Assembly: GCA_002479075.1 (NCBI GenBank)
Contig: DLLG01000017.1
Span: forward strand, 1-64,000
Direction of reading: 5' to 3'
DNA length: 64,000 bases
From: Clostridiales bacterium UBA7568
GTDB taxonomy: Bacteria; Bacillota; Clostridia; Oscillospirales; CAG-272
Shown: positions 17,508-25,069 of the stretch, in pieces
How the letters are laid out: every line of letters starts with the position of its first letter
Position numbering within the stretch: the stretch's first letter is position 1
Notes under the pieces: generated by a model
Told to the model about the DNA's origin: nothing
Seen by the model: the letters and a program-made list of their open reading frames with translations, nothing else
Database searches by the model: none
Program-made: the position numbers and the translations under genes

Positions 17508-18133
17508 TCCGCACGCTCCAGCACACATATATCTCCGGACTGAATCGCTGAAATATTGCGCTTTATTTTTTCCTCATCCCAGTTCCAAAAGCGAATCTCC
17601 TCCAGCTTTTCAATCATTGCGTCGTCAAAACGCTTACGGATCTGCTTTGCGGGAATACCGCCGACGATTGTATAAGGCGGGACATCCTTTGTCACAACCG
17701 CTCTTGTTCCGATAATCGCTCCGTCTCCGATCCTGACTCCGGACATTATGACGGCTTCATATCCGATCCAGACGTCGCTGCCGATGACAATATCGCCCTT
17801 GTTGTCCCAAGCCTGCCTGATATTTTTTGCGTCAAGCCCCCATTCGTCAAAGAAAATTGGAAAGGTATAGGTCGATAGCGACTCAAGCGAATGATTTCCG
17901 CTTGTAAAAAGAAACTTTGCCCCGCAGGCAACAGAACAGAATTTCCCGATCTTCAGCTTGTCGCCGTTGATCGGATAATGATAGAGAACGTTGTTCTTCT
18001 CAAAATCGCGCGGATCGTTTACAAAATCATTATAGATCGTATATTCGCCGATTTCGATATTCGGATTTGTTATGACATCCTTCAGGTAAACCGTCTGCCT
18101 GTCGTGCGGACGGGGATAAATTTTGTTTCTCAT
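17504..18133 (-). CDS. Vat/CatB-like hexapeptide-repeat acetyltransferase
   Basis: A 209-residue left-handed beta-helix acyltransferase of the xenobiotic (Vat/CatB) group. Hexapeptide repeats include LKIGKFCSVACGAKFLF, then GDIVIGSDVWIGYEAVIMSGVRIGDG in part; the active-site His lies in TSGNHSLE (H81). The IVGGIPAKQIRKRF motif and WNW near the end are typical. Members acetylate streptogramin A or chloramphenicol. ATG 18133 overlaps the stop of the DUF998 gene as ATGA, and its own stop overlaps the next start. Its substrate here is undetermined. Confidence 0.85.
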   Translation of the reverse strand: MRNKIYPRPHDRQTVYLKDVITNPNIEIGEYTIYNDFVNDPRDFEKNNVLYHYPINGDKLKIGKFCSVACGAKFLFTSGNHSLESLSTYTFPIFFDEWGLDAKNIRQAWDNKGDIVIGSDVWIGYEAVIMSGVRIGDGAIIGTRAVVTKDVPPYTIVGGIPAKQIRKRFDDAMIEKLEEIRFWNWDEEKIKRNISAIQSGDICVLERAE

Positions 18134-18777
18134 TTTTGTAAGCTCCTGTCTTTATTTTCTCCGCCTGCACAAAACAGATGAATTCCGAGCGCCGCATTGA
18201 AACCGGTCGCGGCAAACACGCTGAACCTTTCAACAACGCCGAAATATTCTGCCGGCACAATCTTCATTCCGAGCGCACCGACAAGCATCATCGCAAGCGC
18301 AACCGTTGCGCAAACGCCGTATGAGCGGCAATCTCTGCTCTTCGCCCCCGCAATAATCGTCAGCACAAGCGACACGATCGAAAGCAACACGACAACCGCC
18401 GTAACAACCATATGCATAACGTCCTGAAACGCTCCCGCATAGCCGCTGTCCGAAAGAGGAAACATCCTATATCCGACAGCCGAAACCCATTCCATAACCG
18501 CAAAAAGATAAATTCCCGTCCGCAGAAGCCTTGTTTTCTGCCCCTGTATGCCTATGCAGACAACCGTGACGCAGGTGACCTCGCAGACGTTGTAAAAGGC
18601 GGTAAGCTGATTCCATAGCGCAAGCGACGGTGCATTTGCCGCGCTCAGATCGCTGACCGCCTGCGAAAGCGAGTCATATCCGGGATATGCAAGCGGCGAA
18701 AAAACAACAGCCGCCGTATAAGAAAGAAAGCTGATAACGCCGAGCAGTCCCAGCTTTTGTGCCAATGTTTTTTTCAT
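18130..18777 (-). CDS. DUF998 family six-helix membrane protein
   Basis: A 215-residue integral membrane protein with about six helices. YPGYDSLSQAVSDLSA after the first helix is the DUF998 hallmark. The function of the family is not known; it is often placed beside TetR-type regulators. Start and stop both overlap neighbours as ATGA, so it is locked into the operon between the regulator and the Vat-like gene. Confidence 0.8.
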   Translation of the reverse strand: MKKTLAQKLGLLGVISFLSYTAAVVFSPLAYPGYDSLSQAVSDLSAANAPSLALWNQLTAFYNVCEVTCVTVVCIGIQGQKTRLLRTGIYLFAVMEWVSAVGYRMFPLSDSGYAGAFQDVMHMVVTAVVVLLSIVSLVLTIIAGAKSRDCRSYGVCATVALAMMLVGALGMKIVPAEYFGVVERFSVFAATGFNAALGIHLFCAGGENKDRSLQK

Positions 18778-19421
18778 TTGTTTTCACCTCTGCTAAAATC
18801 GTCTTTATGAACTGTGCGGAAAAACAGTCGTACGTGGCGGCGGAGCCTTTCAAGGCACTCGCTCTCCCTTTCCGGCTGACGGTCGCACACGCCGATGAGC
18901 GTCATAACCGGCGAGACATACATCATCGCCAGAGCTTCCGGGTCTTCGTTTCTGATCTCTCCTGCTGCAATCAGAGCGCGGAAAATGCCCAAATGATATG
19001 AAATCAGCCGCTCAACATAGCGCTCGGAATAAAGCACCGCCAGCTCCGGAGAGCGGAATTGCTCAATCGTCATCATACGACGGAAACGACTGATCGTTTC
19101 ATTGTGCAAAGAATATTCGAAGATCTGCCGTAGTTTCTCAAAGAGAGCGTCCTCCGTAATATTCTCAAAAACGGAAATATCCTGCGACGCGTTCTGAACG
19201 TGAATATCGATCTTCCCTGTATCCGCCTCATATTTTGCCGCAGTTGACCTGACGATCGCATCGAATATCGCTTGTTTTCCCGAAAAATGATTATAAAGCG
19301 ACGGCGCCTTAATTCCGACAGCGTCTGCAATATCGCCGACGCTGACCGAATCGTAGCCCCGCTCGGAAAAGAGCTCAAGCGCCTTATCGATAATTTTTTG
19401 TTTCGTATCTTCCTGCTTCAT
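18774..19421 (-). CDS. TetR-family regulator leading the acetyltransferase operon
   Basis: A 215-residue TetR-family protein. The HTH (residues 8-55) reads KALELFSERGYDSVSVGDIA and IKAPSLYNHFSGKQAIF. The C-terminal ligand domain is unclassified. It is first in a five-gene operon and overlaps the next gene as ATGA. A palindrome between its promoter and start is the evident operator, so it probably represses itself and the whole operon until a small ligand is sensed. Confidence 0.88.
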   Translation of the reverse strand: MKQEDTKQKIIDKALELFSERGYDSVSVGDIADAVGIKAPSLYNHFSGKQAIFDAIVRSTAAKYEADTGKIDIHVQNASQDISVFENITEDALFEKLRQIFEYSLHNETISRFRRMMTIEQFRSPELAVLYSERYVERLISYHLGIFRALIAAGEIRNEDPEALAMMYVSPVMTLIGVCDRQPERESECLERLRRHVRLFFRTVHKDDFSRGENK

Positions 19422-19430
19422 ACCCGCCTC

Positions 19431-19454
19431 ATACTAACTAATGTTCGTTAGTAT
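19431..19454. promoter_or_regulatory. TetR-type operator
   Basis: ATACTAAC and GTTAGTAT arms with an eight-base centre directly after the -10 box and 10 bp before the regulator's start. Spacing and position are those of a TetR operator. Confidence 0.75.
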
Positions 19455-19482
19455 ATTATAGTCGGTTTTTTCAAAATGTCAA
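19455..19482 (-). promoter_or_regulatory. Promoter of the TetR-DUF998-acetyltransferase operon
   Basis: TTGACA (19477-19482), 16-bp spacer and TATAAT (19455-19460) on the minus strand. Apart from this promoter, its operator and the repeat copy at 19612-19678, the 313 bp between 19422 and 19734 show nothing. Confidence 0.8.
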
Positions 19483-19611
19483 GAGCGACTTCGTAATATT
19501 TTCGTTTTCGGCAGCCGTGTCGCCGCCATAAATCAGATGCCAAGCCTTAAACGTTACATTTATCCCGCCCCGCGCCTTCCGGCAAACAAAAATACTTAAC
19601 GGTTATTTTTG

Positions 19612-19678
19612 AGAAAAACAAAAAAGTCCGAGAAAATCTCGGGCTTTTTGACCGACATATTTTGATACCGGAGCACTT
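19612..19678 (-). repeat. Double-hairpin 3' repeat, copy R1
   Basis: Minus-strand order: a short conserved lead (AAGTGC), hairpin I (CCGG...TCGG around TATCAAAATATG), then hairpin II (AGCCCGAGATTTTCTCGGACT) and a T run. It lies 57 bp after the 159-residue membrane protein gene. Near-identical copies are at 20300 and 21450; a diverged one is at 23231. Hairpin II is a good intrinsic terminator. Confidence 0.85.
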
Positions 19679-19734
19679 TGCTTATTCAGTCTTGAAGGCT
19701 GCCAATCTGTTATCAAACAGAGATCTTATGAGCT

Positions 19735-20214
19735 TTATAGGTCGATTGCCGGACGATCGTCTGAAAATGTGATGCGATAAGACATAAAGAATTGCGGCAC
19801 AATTGTCAACACAACTCCGCTTTTCAGCCTTGTTTCCAAATATGATTTCAAAAACATCGAATCCTTTTCTTCGTCGTTGACAAACAGCCTTGCAAGACCC
19901 AGCCCGTTATATACGATAATGTCCTCTCCGTCGATCTCGGTATAATAAATTTTGGCTGCCAGCAAATCGGCAATAAGAAAGGAAAGCGAAACGGCAAAAA
20001 ACAAGCCGGAAACCAAAATCGCTGCTGCGTAATCTTCTTTATACTCAACATAATCATAAGATAGAAATGGCTCGGCGTCAACGCTTGTAACCACTTTGCT
20101 GTTTTCTTTCAAAATGCAAAATATAATTAAAAACGCAAAAGCCACAACGACAATTGCAATTTCTATAATCCGACGCGTCGTTCGCCGTTTTTTCAGCTTA
20201 ATGAATATATCCAT
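19735..20214 (-). CDS. Small membrane protein, function unknown
   Basis: A 159-residue protein with a basic N terminus (KLKKRRTTRR), a membrane helix at about 17-34, a short outer loop, a second helix at about 64-86, and a 70-residue cytoplasmic beta-rich tail. No family was recognised; the layout loosely resembles small PH-like membrane proteins. It has its own promoter, ends in repeat copy R1, and stands alone between unrelated genes. Confidence 0.6.
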   Translation of the reverse strand: MDIFIKLKKRRTTRRIIEIAIVVVAFAFLIIFCILKENSKVVTSVDAEPFLSYDYVEYKEDYAAAILVSGLFFAVSLSFLIADLLAAKIYYTEIDGEDIIVYNGLGLARLFVNDEEKDSMFLKSYLETRLKSGVVLTIVPQFFMSYRITFSDDRPAIDL

Positions 20215-20257
20215 TTTGCGTCCCCTCTTATATCAAATCATTATTTCCTTACTGAGT

Positions 20258-20286
20258 ATTATATCATCCTTTCTTCAAAAAGTCAA
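20258..20286 (-). promoter_or_regulatory. Promoter of the 159-residue membrane protein gene
   Basis: TTGACT (20281-20286), 17-bp spacer, TATAAT (20258-20263) on the minus strand; GAGGGG lies before the start codon. Confidence 0.75.
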
Positions 20287-20299
20287 TCGTTGCCAGTTT

Positions 20300-20379
20300 T
20301 TGAAAAGGCGAAGTGAAAACAAAAAAGCCCGAGAAAATCTCGGGCTTTTTGACCGGCATTCTTCAAGACCGAAGCACTT
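20300..20379 (-). repeat. Double-hairpin 3' repeat, copy R2
   Basis: Same module as R1: AAGTGC lead, hairpin I with TCGGTCTTGAAGAATGCCGG, GTCAAAA linker, hairpin II AGCCCGAGATTTTCTCGGGCT, T run and a GTTTTCACTTCGCC tail. It lies 35 bp after the LRR-like gene. Confidence 0.88.
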
Positions 20380-20413
20380 GTCTGTTACAATCTTAAAAAA
20401 TGCCTGTTTGTTG

Positions 20414-21292
20414 TTAGAGAAAGGCATTCCGATATGAAACACATTTGAATTTTTCCTTCAAAGCTTCAAAAGCTTGAATATATTTTTCGATTTTTGCTTC
20501 GTTTCCTTTAACTTTCAAAGCGGGTTTGCGCTTCCCGACAATTATCGTTCCGGGTACATCCACCGGATTTTCATTCGATTCAAATAACTTGCAGTCATAC
20601 TTGGGCTTCAAAGAAAAACCTTCAACCTGCGGAAAGTTTGCAACGATCCACGCCACCTGTTCCGTTGTGAAAAGATTTGTCGGAAAATCAAACACTTTCA
20701 AATGCGGAAGTTGCTCTATAAAAGACAGGTCGTTATCCTCAATCGCGCGCCCGGTAAAAGCAAGTCTTTCTATACCTGTATTTGCAAGCGGCATCATACT
20801 GTCGACAATCATTTTGCTCCAAACTGCGTTTCCGATTCTGAATTCCTTGAGAGCAGGAGCGGTTTCAATTCCTTTAATAGACGACAGACGCGAAAAATCT
20901 TCTATGCACAGTCCCGTCAGAGACTTATTTTCAGTCATATTCCAGAGAGAGGCAACCCTTTGATTTGCAAAAAGAACAACATACTCAAGTTGCGGCAGCG
21001 TACTGAGTAAAGACAGATTCTCAATAAACTTATTTTTAAAGAAGCGAATCGCTTTCAGCTGCTTGCCGTATGTTTTTATAAAATACTCGAAGGTATCTTG
21101 TTGCAGCCCGGAAATCGTCACCGCATAAGCGTCCGGACAATCTCTCAGTTTATCAATATCGGAAATCGAAATTCTTCCGCCGCCGATGTCCATTTTTTCT
21201 TCACGCAACCATACACAACTATGCGTTTTTGTCTCAGGATCATAGTCAAAACTTCCGTCAATAAACGAGTCAAACGAAAATCTCATTTTCAT
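20414..21292 (-). CDS. Leucine-rich-repeat-like protein, function unknown
   Basis: A 292-residue protein without signal peptide or membrane helix. From about residue 60 to 215 it shows irregular repeats of 22-25 residues with L/I/F at LRR-like spacing (for example LSTLPQLEYVVLFANQRVASL and LPHLKVFDFPTNLF), which suggests a solenoid. The ends are unrecognised. It is probably cytoplasmic and may bind a protein partner. It has its own promoter, GGAGATGAAA ribosome site, and ends in repeat copy R2; no functional neighbour is evident. Confidence 0.6.
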   Translation of the reverse strand: MKMRFSFDSFIDGSFDYDPETKTHSCVWLREEKMDIGGGRISISDIDKLRDCPDAYAVTISGLQQDTFEYFIKTYGKQLKAIRFFKNKFIENLSLLSTLPQLEYVVLFANQRVASLWNMTENKSLTGLCIEDFSRLSSIKGIETAPALKEFRIGNAVWSKMIVDSMMPLANTGIERLAFTGRAIEDNDLSFIEQLPHLKVFDFPTNLFTTEQVAWIVANFPQVEGFSLKPKYDCKLFESNENPVDVPGTIIVGKRKPALKVKGNEAKIEKYIQAFEALKEKFKCVSYRNAFL

Positions 21293-21313
21293 CTCCTGTA
21301 TCTGTTTTTCGTT

Positions 21314-21342
21314 ATTATAACATATATTTGAAAATCATTCAA
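21314..21342 (-). promoter_or_regulatory. Promoter of the LRR-like gene
   Basis: TTGAAT (21337-21342), 17-bp spacer and TATAAT (21314-21319) on the minus strand. Confidence 0.7.
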
Positions 21343-21449
21343 GCAATGAATAAACAGATAAAAATAAGGCTCAGGTCTGCTTCGTCGGTCAGATTCCGCG
21401 CGGAAAAGTCGAAAACGGCGCTTGGCATCTTTTTTGCACTTTTCCGGCT

Positions 21450-21530
21450 TCTGAAAAAGCGAAGCGAAAACAAAAAAGCCCGAGAAAATCTCGGGCTTTT
21501 TGACCGGCATATTTTGATACCGGTGCACTT
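21450..21530 (-). repeat. Double-hairpin 3' repeat, copy R3
   Basis: AAGTGC lead, hairpin I CCGGTATCAAAATATGCCGG, GTCAAAA linker, hairpin II AGCCCGAGATTTTCTCGGGCT, T run, GTTTTCGCTTCGCT tail. It starts 17 bp after the HNH nuclease gene. Confidence 0.88.
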
Positions 21531-21547
21531 GAGCATAAATTTATTAC

Positions 21548-23191
21548 TCAATATGCGACCTTGTTGCTCTTCGCTCTGTTGCATTTCCAGCACAATGTCT
21601 GAAGATTGTCTTCTGTTGTGCAACCTCCTTTGGACACTGGAATAATGTGATCTATTTCAAGCAGGAGGTTTGGCTCCGCATAAACAGAGTTTCCGCAATT
21701 GCAGCAGGTAAAATTGTCTCGTTTTTTGATATACTCGCGCAATTTATTTGTCATCAATGCCCTTTGTTCCTTTGTAAAAGCTCCCGCCGAAAGTTTTCCC
21801 TCAAGTGCTTTGATCAATTCTACAATGGTTTCCTCTGTCATCGGGACAGTAAAAGTTCTTTTTGCCATACCTCCGCCGGATGTATATGAGAACTTATATT
21901 CCACAGCAAGCACGCTCTCATCAATATTGGCAAATCCCAGTCTGGAATAAAAGCCTGCTTCATCGTCCGTCATAACATAACCGGGCACATCTCCGAGATA
22001 CTGTTGATACTCCGCCTTATAATTATCAATAATCTGTTTGGCTTCCTTAAGAGTTTCAAGCTCCTCAATAAGCAAACGAAGTTTCTGAATCTGCTCGGGA
22101 TATAATTCCTTGTTGGGATAAAAATTTTTTATCACATAATCGAGCGGACTGTTTTCAGCACTTGAGAATACAGCCGCAGACACCTCTGCCGTAAACGGTG
22201 TAATTGTCTTTTGATAAGGACGAACATATTGATATTCGTCGTCATTGATCGTATCGTTGCGCACGACTCTTGTCCCCAAAAGACGGGAAATCGCATTAAC
22301 TTTTTCCGTAATATACTCATTGAATTCTCTTTGGTTACTCATTAAAGTCTCACAGGTTTCTTTAATTTTCAAAAAACTGTCTGAATTATAATACTCAAGA
22401 ATCCTTTCGTTTTTATCAACAACTTCATTTATTTCTTTATCTATCTTATCTATAAAGCTCTCAACAATATCCCATTCTTCGCTATCAACGGCTTTTATTT
22501 TTTTGATGCTGTTTACAGTTCTGTCAAACAGCTGAGCAACCAAGCTGTCCAACCGTTCTTTGCTTTCTTTGATAAACAGCGTCGGTTTCTTCTCGTTAGC
22601 AAAATCAATAACTTTATTTACTCTTTCGTAATATGTATGTTGTTTTTGATTCAACGCCTCTTTTTGCTGCTCTTTTAAATATTTGTTATACTCGACCTTG
22701 CCCATAAGCAACGAAGGATCCTCTTCAAACCTGCTTATATCACGTTTTCGCAAAATTATTTCTCTTGTGCCCAAATGGTTACCTGCAGACGATATATATT
22801 TTACGGCAACTCTGTAAGCACGTGCATTATCTATAATCTTATCAATGTGCGGAACGATCTTTGAATATTGCGGATGGTCCTTATACTCGTTGTCTTTTAA
22901 AAATTCGCGTGCAATCTTTGAAATTTCATTTTTCCTTTCAATTGTTTCCCGCGCGCTCGCAAGATTTTTGTCATCTTCCTTGAAAAACCTTATTTCATCA
23001 TACTTTTCCAGAGTTTGACGACTTTTTACCACAACGAACTCATCATAATGAGGAACTATATCCCAATTCGAGAAACCAAGTTTTTTCAGAATTTCAGATT
23101 CCAACTCCTTATACCTTTTTTCATTTGTGATTTTAATTGCTAAAATCGAAGCAATTATTACAACAATTGATATGAATGCGACTGCTCCCAT
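21548..23191 (-). CDS. Membrane-anchored HNH endonuclease-like protein
   Basis: A 547-residue protein. One N-terminal membrane helix (about 2-20) is followed by some 450 residues that are highly charged and largely helical, including probable coiled coil (about 60-330), and then a C-terminal HNH nuclease domain: CCNCG, LEIDHIIPVSKGG, NLQTLCWKCN. The zinc-binding cysteine pairs and the His-Asn-His type core are intact. ATG 23191 opens just before the helix, after GGAAGG. An HNH domain on a membrane-tethered coiled-coil rod is unusual; defence, competence or DNA-uptake roles are possible but unsupported by neighbours. It ends in repeat R3. Confidence 0.72.
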   Translation of the reverse strand: MGAVAFISIVVIIASILAIKITNEKRYKELESEILKKLGFSNWDIVPHYDEFVVVKSRQTLEKYDEIRFFKEDDKNLASARETIERKNEISKIAREFLKDNEYKDHPQYSKIVPHIDKIIDNARAYRVAVKYISSAGNHLGTREIILRKRDISRFEEDPSLLMGKVEYNKYLKEQQKEALNQKQHTYYERVNKVIDFANEKKPTLFIKESKERLDSLVAQLFDRTVNSIKKIKAVDSEEWDIVESFIDKIDKEINEVVDKNERILEYYNSDSFLKIKETCETLMSNQREFNEYITEKVNAISRLLGTRVVRNDTINDDEYQYVRPYQKTITPFTAEVSAAVFSSAENSPLDYVIKNFYPNKELYPEQIQKLRLLIEELETLKEAKQIIDNYKAEYQQYLGDVPGYVMTDDEAGFYSRLGFANIDESVLAVEYKFSYTSGGGMAKRTFTVPMTEETIVELIKALEGKLSAGAFTKEQRALMTNKLREYIKKRDNFTCCNCGNSVYAEPNLLLEIDHIIPVSKGGCTTEDNLQTLCWKCNRAKSNKVAY

Positions 23192-23230
23192 TGTCCATCT
23201 TACCTTCCACAATTTTTCGTTTTTAGCGCT

Positions 23231-23298
23231 TGAACAAAAAAGTCCGGAAAACGTATAGTTTCCGGACTTTTGCCTGGTACCTTTCAAGACCAGAACAC
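23231..23298 (-). repeat. Double-hairpin 3' repeat, diverged copy R4, abutting tRNA-Cys
   Basis: Immediately after the CCA of tRNA-Cys: AGGTGTT lead, hairpin I CTGGTCTTGAAAGGTACCAG, GCAAAA linker, hairpin II AGTCCGGAAAC...GTTTTCCGGACT, and a T run. Layout and linker match R1-R3, but the stem sequences have changed with compensation. It serves as the tRNA-Cys terminator. Confidence 0.75.
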
Positions 23299-23373
<75 letters not shown>

Positions 23374-23397
23374 CTTATTTAATTTTGTAATGCTCTG

Positions 23398-23436
23398 AAA
23401 AAATCAGCACACCAATATTCACTTGGTGTGCTGATT
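23398..23436 (-). terminator. Terminator between tRNA-Gly and tRNA-Cys
   Basis: A perfect 14-bp stem (AATCAGCACACCAA and complement), followed on the minus strand by a T run. It would attenuate transcription before tRNA-Cys. Confidence 0.85.
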
Positions 23437-23439
23437 CTT

Positions 23440-23515
23440 TGGAGCGGATTACGGGGCTCGAACCCGCCACCTCGACCTTGGCAAGGTCGCGCTCTACCAA
23501 ATGAGCTAAATCCGC
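23440..23515 (-). tRNA. tRNA-Gly (GCC)
   Basis: Acceptor GCGGATT, anticodon GCC in CCTTGCCAAGG, T arm GGCGGGTTCGAGCCCCG-like, encoded CCA. Confidence 0.96.
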
Positions 23516-23518
23516 AGA

Positions 23519-23594
23519 TGGTGCCTCCGATCGGAATCGAACCAACGACACGGGGATTTTCAGTCCCCTGCTCTACCAACTGAGCTACAGAGGC
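23519..23594 (-). tRNA. tRNA-Phe (GAA)
   Basis: Acceptor GCCTCTG, D arm AGCTCAGTTGGTAGAGC, anticodon GAA in GACTGAAAATC, encoded CCA. Confidence 0.96.
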
Positions 23595-23639
23595 AAACCG
23601 CAAGGGAGTTATTTCCGCTATTGAATTCGCCGCGGAAAT

Positions 23640-23716
23640 TGGCGACCCGAAGGGGACTCGAACCCCTGACCTCTAGCGTGACAGGCTAGCGTTCTAACCA
23701 ACTGAACTACCGGGCC
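23640..23716 (-). tRNA. tRNA-Asp (GTC)
   Basis: Acceptor GGCCCGG, D arm AGTTCAGTTGGTTAGAAC, anticodon GTC in CCTGTCACG, encoded CCA. Confidence 0.96.
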
Positions 23717-23719
23717 GTA

Positions 23720-23795
23720 TGGTGGGAACAATAGGACTCGAACCTATGACCCTCTGCTTGTAAGGCAGATGCTCTCCCAGCTGAGCTATGCTCCC
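23720..23795 (-). tRNA. tRNA-Val (TAC)
   Basis: Acceptor GGGAGCA, D arm AGCTCAGCTGGGAGAGC, anticodon TAC in CCTTACAAGC, encoded CCA. First gene of the minus-strand cluster. Confidence 0.96.
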
Positions 23796-23847
23796 CTATA
23801 CTCTTTCGATTTGACCACAAGGGCTTCACTCGCTCGCGGCGAGACTT

Positions 23848-23876
23848 ATTATAGCATAAGGCACTCCTCTTGTCAA
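23848..23876 (-). promoter_or_regulatory. Promoter of the Val-Asp-Phe-Gly-Cys tRNA cluster
   Basis: Perfect TTGACA (23871-23876), 17-bp spacer, perfect TATAAT (23848-23853) on the minus strand. Confidence 0.92.
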
Positions 23877-23941
23877 CACTTTTTTTGAAAAAAATTGAAT
23901 ATTTTTTAGAAAAATTTTCGGAAAATAATTTTCAAAAACTG

Positions 23942-23970
23942 TTGACAAAAATAATACCATATGATATAAT
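23942..23970 (+). promoter_or_regulatory. Promoter of the Met-Glu tRNA cluster
   Basis: Perfect TTGACA (23942-23947), 17-bp AT-rich spacer, perfect TATAAT (23965-23970), 42 bp before tRNA-Met. The mirror-image promoter of the other cluster is 65 bp away. Confidence 0.92.
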
Positions 23971-24012
23971 GTACGAGCGTTGTCAAGCAGCGCGTTCAAT
24001 TTGTATATGCGT

Positions 24013-24089
24013 GGCGGAATAGCTCAGTTGGCTAGAGCATTCGGTTCATACCCGGAGGGTCGTGGGTTCAAGTCCAACTTCCGCTACCA
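24013..24089 (+). tRNA. tRNA-Met (CAT), elongator type
   Basis: Acceptor GGCGGAA, D arm AGCTCAGTTGGCTAGAGC, anticodon CAT in GGTTCATACCC, encoded CCA. The G1-U72 pair and sequence resemble elongator tRNA-Met; lysidine-modified tRNA-Ile(CAT) is the alternative. Confidence 0.9.
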
Positions 24090-24116
24090 GCCTAAGCCCA
24101 ATAGGGTTTAGGGTAA

Positions 24117-24191
24117 GGCCCGGTGGTCAAGCGGTTAAGACACCGCCCTTTCACGGCGGTAACACGAGTTCGATTCTCGTCCGGGTCACCA
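24117..24191 (+). tRNA. tRNA-Glu (TTC)
   Basis: Acceptor GGCCCGG, D arm GGTCAAGCGGTTAAGAC, anticodon TTC in CCTTTCACGG, encoded CCA. Confidence 0.96.
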
Positions 24192-24222
24192 AAATCCCGA
24201 ATGCAAAAGCGTTCGGGATTTT
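24192..24222 (+). terminator. Terminator after tRNA-Glu
   Basis: ATCCCGAA and TTCGGGAT arms with a short loop and a T-rich end, one base after tRNA-Glu. Confidence 0.85.
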
Positions 24223-24252
24223 CTTATTATCAGCATACATTTTTTATTATAT

Positions 24253-24335
24253 GCAGGTATGGCGGAATTGGCAGACGCGCCGGTCTTAGGAACCGGTGGG
24301 CAACCGTGCAGGTTCGACCCCTGTTACCTGCACCA
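24253..24335 (+). tRNA. tRNA-Leu (TAG)
   Basis: Acceptor GCAGGTA, anticodon TAG in GGTCTTAGGAACC, long variable arm (class II), T arm with GGTTCGACCCC, encoded CCA. It lies after a terminator, so it relies on readthrough or its own weak promoter. Confidence 0.95.
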
Positions 24336-24346
24336 AGGCGGAATAA

Positions 24347-24390
24347 TCCGAACCCGATCATTATGGATTTTGGGTTCGGGTTTTCTTTTT
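24347..24390 (+). terminator. Terminator after tRNA-Leu
   Basis: CCGAACCC and GGGTTCGG arms with a 16-base loop followed by TTTTCTTTTT. Confidence 0.85.
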
Positions 24391-24474
24391 GTCTCGGTCG
24401 TCAGCTATATGCCCTGACGTCGCCGATAACTTATACGTCCACTGCAAAATAAAATCCAACCTATTTTATAATAA

Positions 24475-24516
24475 AAACAACCGCTTTCCACATATTGCCG
24501 AAAACGGTTGTTTTTT
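24475..24516. terminator. Hairpin after the XRE regulator gene
   Basis: AAACAACCG and CGGTTGTTT arms flanked by A-rich and T-rich runs on both sides, 44 bp after the stop of the minus-strand regulator. Between 24391 and 24474 nothing else is seen. Confidence 0.65.
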
Positions 24517-24559
24517 ATTTTAATTTCAGTTTTTAAAAAAATGTCATATTTACAAGGGC

Positions 24560-24841
24560 TTACAGCGATTTCAGAAATTCAACCAGCAATTTTTTCTGAT
24601 TTGCCGAAAGGTGCGACATTGCCGAGCTCAAGTCCGACTCTTCCTTCGGATCCGAGAAAAACTCGCCGAGCGAAACGCCGAGCGTATCACATATGAGCGC
24701 CAAATGACCGACTGTTATGTCGGCTTCGCCAAGCTCAACACGACGCAAATGCGTCTGGGACACCCCTGCCCATTCTGCCAGTCTGTTTTGAGTGAACCCG
24801 CGCTTCTCCCTTAATTCCTTTATACGGCTACCGACAGTCAT
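24560..24841 (-). CDS. XRE-family helix-turn-helix regulator
   Basis: A 93-residue protein. Residues 6-62 form a Cro/CI-type HTH: IKELREKRGFTQNRLAEWAG, then a recognition helix (SQTHLRRVELGEADIT) and LGVSLGEFF. The C-terminal 30 residues are a helical tail. GGAGGCATTAA precedes the start. It stands alone beside the tRNA cluster; its target is unknown. Confidence 0.88.
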   Translation of the reverse strand: MTVGSRIKELREKRGFTQNRLAEWAGVSQTHLRRVELGEADITVGHLALICDTLGVSLGEFFSDPKEESDLSSAMSHLSANQKKLLVEFLKSL

Positions 24842-25069
24842 TTAATGCCTCCGTTTTATTCTTATATGTATATTGTATCATCTTATTGCGCGCCTTATTA
24901 TTTCTATAAAGGCTTGTGTTAAGTTTTATAAAACTGAAAACGCGCTTTCTCGCGCGAATTTTCCCCGCCTTGCGGCATTCATTCGTTACGGCAATTATGC
25001 TATATTCACCATTTTTCCCTCAATATTTTGTGAATATCGACAAAATACAGATTTTTTATTCTTTTAAGA
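24842..25069. other. AT-rich intergenic stretch without a recognised feature
   Basis: Between the XRE gene and the promoter at 25070 no gene, repeat or strong hairpin was found. Only a weak TACAAT on the minus strand (24872-24877) might serve the XRE gene. Confidence 0.4.

Noticed and set aside
20096..21645. Two plus-strand frames sharing the peptide RSENKKARENLGLFDRH
   Set aside because: The shared peptide is just the translation of the repeat copies R2 and R3 in the antisense direction.
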